Shown one piece after another: positions 35,573 to 39,064 of a stretch of DNA of 39,064 nucleotides. Location: contig JBLHGU010000029.1 of assembly GCA_047615875.1 (NCBI GenBank), positions 1 to 39,064 on the forward strand. Reading direction: 5' to 3'. Position 1 is the stretch's first letter. Each line of letters opens with the position of its first letter. A program made the translations under genes and the position numbers. The notes beneath the pieces were generated by a model that had not been told where the DNA came from, ran no database searches, and worked only from the letters and a program-made list of their open reading frames with translations. Origin of the DNA: JBLHGU01 sp047615875. GTDB taxonomy: Bacteria; Pseudomonadota; Gammaproteobacteria; Arenicellales; CAJQKF01.

Positions 35573-36448
35573 ATGCTAAACATTCGCAATCTTTACTTGA
35601 ATATGTCAGTGCTATTCAATGATCGGTCTGGCACCTGGCATAATGAAATTACCAGCATTACTTTCGCCCAGGGGCATCTGTTCATCAACGATATTCTGGT
35701 GGAATCTCATTGGGCGGGTAATGATGTTTTCTGGATCAGAACAGACAATACTAGCTCTAAGGAATACGGTCGTATAACAGTTACATCAAATGGCCGGACC
35801 GCCCACGGAGTAACTGAAACCCAAGGCGACACGCAGTCATTTGTCGCAAACAATCTAGTTGACTACAGTACGACCATAGACAACGGTCGTGAATATTGGT
35901 TTGATTTTGAAATGGGTTTTATGCTGGACAAAAGGAGTAATTCACATGCTATAGGAAAACTTAATGACACGTCAGACACGACAACAACAGAGCAACTAGA
36001 ACACTATGCCCACATTCTCTTTGGCAGACATAAGCATAAGGACGCGGCCAATTCATTGAGTGTACTAGTCGAAATAGACCCTGTATTTTGTGCTGTTGGC
36101 GGAGGTAACTGGATCGCCGCAGAATTTGATTTTTCGCCAACCTATCGGAGTTTCACCGGAAACATTTACCAATATGATGAAACCCATGGCAGAAATCGTG
36201 GTACGGCACACACTTTAACAGGCATTCTGAAAAATGCCGATCGGGTGAACCAAAGGATACAAGAAGGAGAGATGGCCGCAATCTCGACCTATTCGGAGAA
36301 TTCCTGTTCAACTAATCAAGCAGTGCTGGCAGACTCGATGCTTAGGGCCATGGCATTGCCGATGGAAGCCCAGGGTTTAGCGACCGCATTGCTGGTTTGC
36401 CCGCACTTGACGCGCCAAATTTTTCTACCATTAACTTTGCCAGGTTAA
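35573..36448 (+). CDS. Protein of unknown function (291 residues)
   Basis: Not recognised as any family. The first two-thirds look beta-rich with alternating polar and aromatic residues (GTWHNEITSITFAQGHLFIN; GREYWFDFEMGFML; NWIAAEFDFSPTYRSFTG), suggestive of a beta-sandwich or lectin-like fold. The last third is helical, with LKNADRVNQRIQEGEMAA. There is no clear signal peptide or membrane span. It has the same orientation as the small gene ending 6 bases upstream and probably shares its promoter. Position next to a decayed transposon suggests accessory DNA. No function is proposed. Confidence 0.6.
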   Translation: MLNIRNLYLNMSVLFNDRSGTWHNEITSITFAQGHLFINDILVESHWAGNDVFWIRTDNTSSKEYGRITVTSNGRTAHGVTETQGDTQSFVANNLVDYSTTIDNGREYWFDFEMGFMLDKRSNSHAIGKLNDTSDTTTTEQLEHYAHILFGRHKHKDAANSLSVLVEIDPVFCAVGGGNWIAAEFDFSPTYRSFTGNIYQYDETHGRNRGTAHTLTGILKNADRVNQRIQEGEMAAISTYSENSCSTNQAVLADSMLRAMALPMEAQGLATALLVCPHLTRQIFLPLTLPG

Positions 36449-36557
36449 AGAGACTGGTTTAGCCAAACATCATCATGGCACATAGCACACAGGCCTAACT
36501 TTCAATGCTCCCAGAGATACCATAGACTGAGATGCCGATTTAATGAACCTGGAAATC

Positions 36558-39064
36558 ATGACCGACACAATCGAGAGATGGTTACATAAAATCGATCTTG
36601 AAGAGTATGTTGAGTTGTTTCAGGAATAGAAAATCGATTTCGACACACTAGCCGAACTAAGCGAAACAGATTTTAAAGAACTGAATATCCCCCTCGGTCA
36701 TCGTAAATAATTGCTAAGGGTAATTAACAATTTGGTTGAACGAAATTCTAGTCAGGTTTCTTCTTCTACCTATACTGATTCTCAGGGAGCGCCTACCCCC
36801 GCTGAATCCAATGCTCAGCGTAGGCAGTTAACCGTGATGTTCTGTGACCTGGTGGGCTCAACGCAACTTTCCAGTCAAATGGATCCGGAAGAGTTCCGCA
36901 ATGTCATTGTTAATTTCCAACATAGCTGCCATCAAGTCATAACAGGATTTGGAGGCTTTATCGCTAACTATCTTGGCGATGGAATACTTATTTACTTTGG
37001 CTATCCCCAGGCCAATGAAGACGATGCAGAGCGAGCAGTTCGTGCAGGCCTTGCGACGGTTCTGGCTATCAATTCTTTAAACTCAACCTTTAAGAAAAAC
37101 CTAAACCTCTCTGTGCGTATTGGCATTGCTACCGGTGAGGTAGTGATTGGAGATATTGGCAGTGGCAATGCTTCACAACAAGGTACTGTGCTCGGCGATA
37201 TTCCTAACCTGGCAGCCAGACCACAAGGCCTTGCTGAACCCGATTCGATCATCATTTCCGCAACAACAAAGAATATTGTCGGCGAGTTGTTTGAAGTTGA
37301 AGATCTTGGCAATCAGGAGTTAAAAGGGCTTGGCAATTCGGTTAAAGCCTGGCGAGTTGTCGGCGAAGGTAATCGAAAAAGTCGCTTCAAAGCTATGCAT
37401 TCGGATCACATTGCTCCCATCACTGGTCGAAAGGAAGAGTTAGAAACCTTGCTACGGCGTTGGCGGAGAGTTAAGAATGGTGAAAGTCAAATAGGCTTGA
37501 TTACCGGAGAGGCGGGTATAGGCAAGTCTCGCGTCACCCAGGAACTGCGTGAAATTATCCGTGGCGAAGCAAACTTCACATTGTGGCACCAGTGTTCCCG
37601 TTATCACGACAATAGCACGTTATTTCCAATCATCCGTCGGCTTGAAAATGCCGCTGAATTTAGTCGCGAAGACTCCCATAAACAAAAGCTAGATAAACTG
37701 GAGAAGTTACTCTCGACGGCCTCCTCAGATACGGCAAATATAGCCTAACTTATTTCGATATTAATGTCGATTCCAGACGAAGGTCGGTATCCACCAATAG
37801 AATTGTCAGCGGAACAACAGAAATTCCTTTTATTAACCGCATTATGTAAACAGCTATTTTCTCTTGCCGATCAAAAACCAGTCTTGTGTATATTTGAGGA
37901 TTTGCAATGGATAGATCACACGACACTTGAATACATCGATTTTATGTTGTCTCAAATACAGTCCCGACGAATTTTTGTCATACTGACTTATCGGCCAGGG
38001 TTCGAGCCGAAATGGATTGGAGAGGCGAACGTTACTATTGTAAATATTAATAAACTTCCAGCATCGCTTTCAAATTCATTAATAGCCAACATCACAGGCA
38101 ATAAACCTCTGCCAAAAGAAGTGATTGAAAAAATTGTGGAGAAGACAGATGGCATTCCATTGTTCGTTGAAGAATTAACAAAAACGATTCTGACATCGGG
38201 CATGTTGACGGAAACTGAAGTGGGTTATGAGCTTGCCGGTGAGCTGAAAAACTTGTCTATCCCAAATACACTTCATGATTCACTTATGTCACGCCTGGAC
38301 CGTCTCGGTTCTGCAAAAAATGTAGCACAAATAGGGGCTGCCATTGGTCGGGTGTTTAATCATGAGCTTATTCGCCTGTTAACAGCCTATTCAGAGCAAG
38401 TTTTGCAAAACGAACTAACCAAGCTATTGGATGCAGGTTTAATTTTTCAGCGCGGCACCGGGCCTGATACAGACTATACATTCAACCACGCGTTAATTCA
38501 GGATACCGCCTATGAAAGTTTGCTAAAGAGTCGACGACAGACTCTACATGGAGAAATAGCCAACACAATGGTTGATCATTTTCCTGGTCGTCTGGATATC
38601 GAACCAGAAATTGCCGCTCATTATTTCTTCAGAGCAGGACAGACAGTATCCGCCATTAAATACTGCCTAAGAGCTGGAATACGTGCAAACAAACGATCAG
38701 CCAGCGTCGAAGCTATTAATCACTTAACTTCAGCCATGGATGGATTTGCCGACCTCGATCCAACCAGTCATGACGACAAGCTTAAATTGGATGTGATGGT
38801 GCAAAGAGTAGCGCCAACTATTGCAGTCAAAGGTTATTCTGCACCTGAGTTACAAAACCTTTATCCGGAGATTCTGAAGATTGGTTCAAAACTCGGTGAT
38901 ACCCCACAGATTTTTCCAGCATTATATGTCCACTGGGTATCGGTGTGGACAACTGATAATTTATCCAGTGCACTAGACTATGCAAAAGATTTTCACAAAC
39001 TAGCCAGAGAACAAAATTCTACTTCGGCCTCTATCACTGCAGAGCGCATAACCGCCACCGTAAT
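36558..39064 (+). pseudogene. SAM-class III cyclase-AAA/TPR protein gene with three in-frame stops
   Basis: One continuous reading frame runs from ATG 36558 to the window end, broken only by TAG at 36627, TAA at 36708 and TAA at 37746. The parts in order are as follows. A SAM domain comes first (IERWLHKIDLEEYVELFQE, stop, KIDFDTLAELSETDFKELNI, LGHRK, stop). Next is a class III cyclase (VMFCDLVGSTQLSS; YLGDGILIYFGYP; NLAARPQGLAEP). An AAA-type ATPase follows, with P-loop GEAGIGKSR and Walker-B-like VLCIFEDLQWID, then a helical TPR-like region cut by the window edge. The family is usually over 1000 residues. No frameshifts were found and codons between stops look normal, so decay is recent or readthrough occurs. 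Ordinary stop usage elsewhere argues against a changed genetic code. Confidence 0.85.

Noticed and set aside
36558..39064. Reassigned stop codons (alternative genetic code)
   Set aside because: TAA, TAG and TGA all end other intact genes in the window at the expected places, for example TAG for the BKACE gene and TGA for the acyl-CoA dehydrogenase.

Overview
The window looks like a chromosomal segment from a proteobacterium, most likely a marine or other aquatic gammaproteobacterium. This rests on gene content only: class III nucleotide cyclases fused to GAF, TPR or AAA domains, a carnitine/betaine catabolic block, and a large glycosyltransferase island. No rRNA, tRNA or CRISPR array was seen.

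Layout. (1) 0.2-3.1 kb: a GAF-guanylate/adenylate cyclase and, convergent to it, an aldehyde dehydrogenase. (2) 3.6-22.3 kb: a visibly AT-richer glycosylation island. A minus-strand unit (GT2, double GT4, asparagine synthase-type amidotransferase, GT8-like protein) is divergent from a plus-strand pair (GT4-like protein; GT2-module-deacetylase fusion). A second minus-strand unit follows: sulfotransferase, methyltransferase-like protein, a tiny Tat-signal protein, an 85-residue protein, a GT4, a 934-residue methyltransferase/glycosyltransferase fusion ending in a PqqD-like domain, and a GT4-GT2 fusion. (3) 22.5-29.4 kb: a two-cupin protein and a CoA-dependent block (acyl-CoA dehydrogenase, NDP-forming acyl-CoA ligase, CaiD-like hydratase, carnitine dehydrogenase-like enzyme, BKACE-family cleavage enzyme). 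Together these could convert gamma-butyrobetaine or carnitine to betainyl-CoA and acetoacetate. (4) 29.4-33.6 kb: a cyclase-TPR protein, a LysR regulator and a divergent flavin oxidoreductase. (5) 33.6-36.5 kb: a decayed IS91-family transposase, a CRP-like site and two unrecognised genes. (6) 36.6 kb to the end: a SAM-cyclase-AAA gene interrupted by three in-frame stop codons but otherwise in one frame.

The most interesting region is 16.1-22.3 kb. A PqqD-like domain, a fold that binds peptides in RiPP pathways, is fused to a glycosyltransferase/methyltransferase. It sits in the same gene run as a minimal Tat-signal protein and an 85-residue companion, next to a sulfotransferase and several glycosyltransferases. 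The island shows no flippase, polymerase, priming transferase or nucleotide-sugar enzymes. A reasonable hypothesis is a peptide or small-protein glycosylation system in which the substrate is decorated in the cytoplasm and exported by Tat. This is inference from domain content and neighbourhood, not demonstrated.
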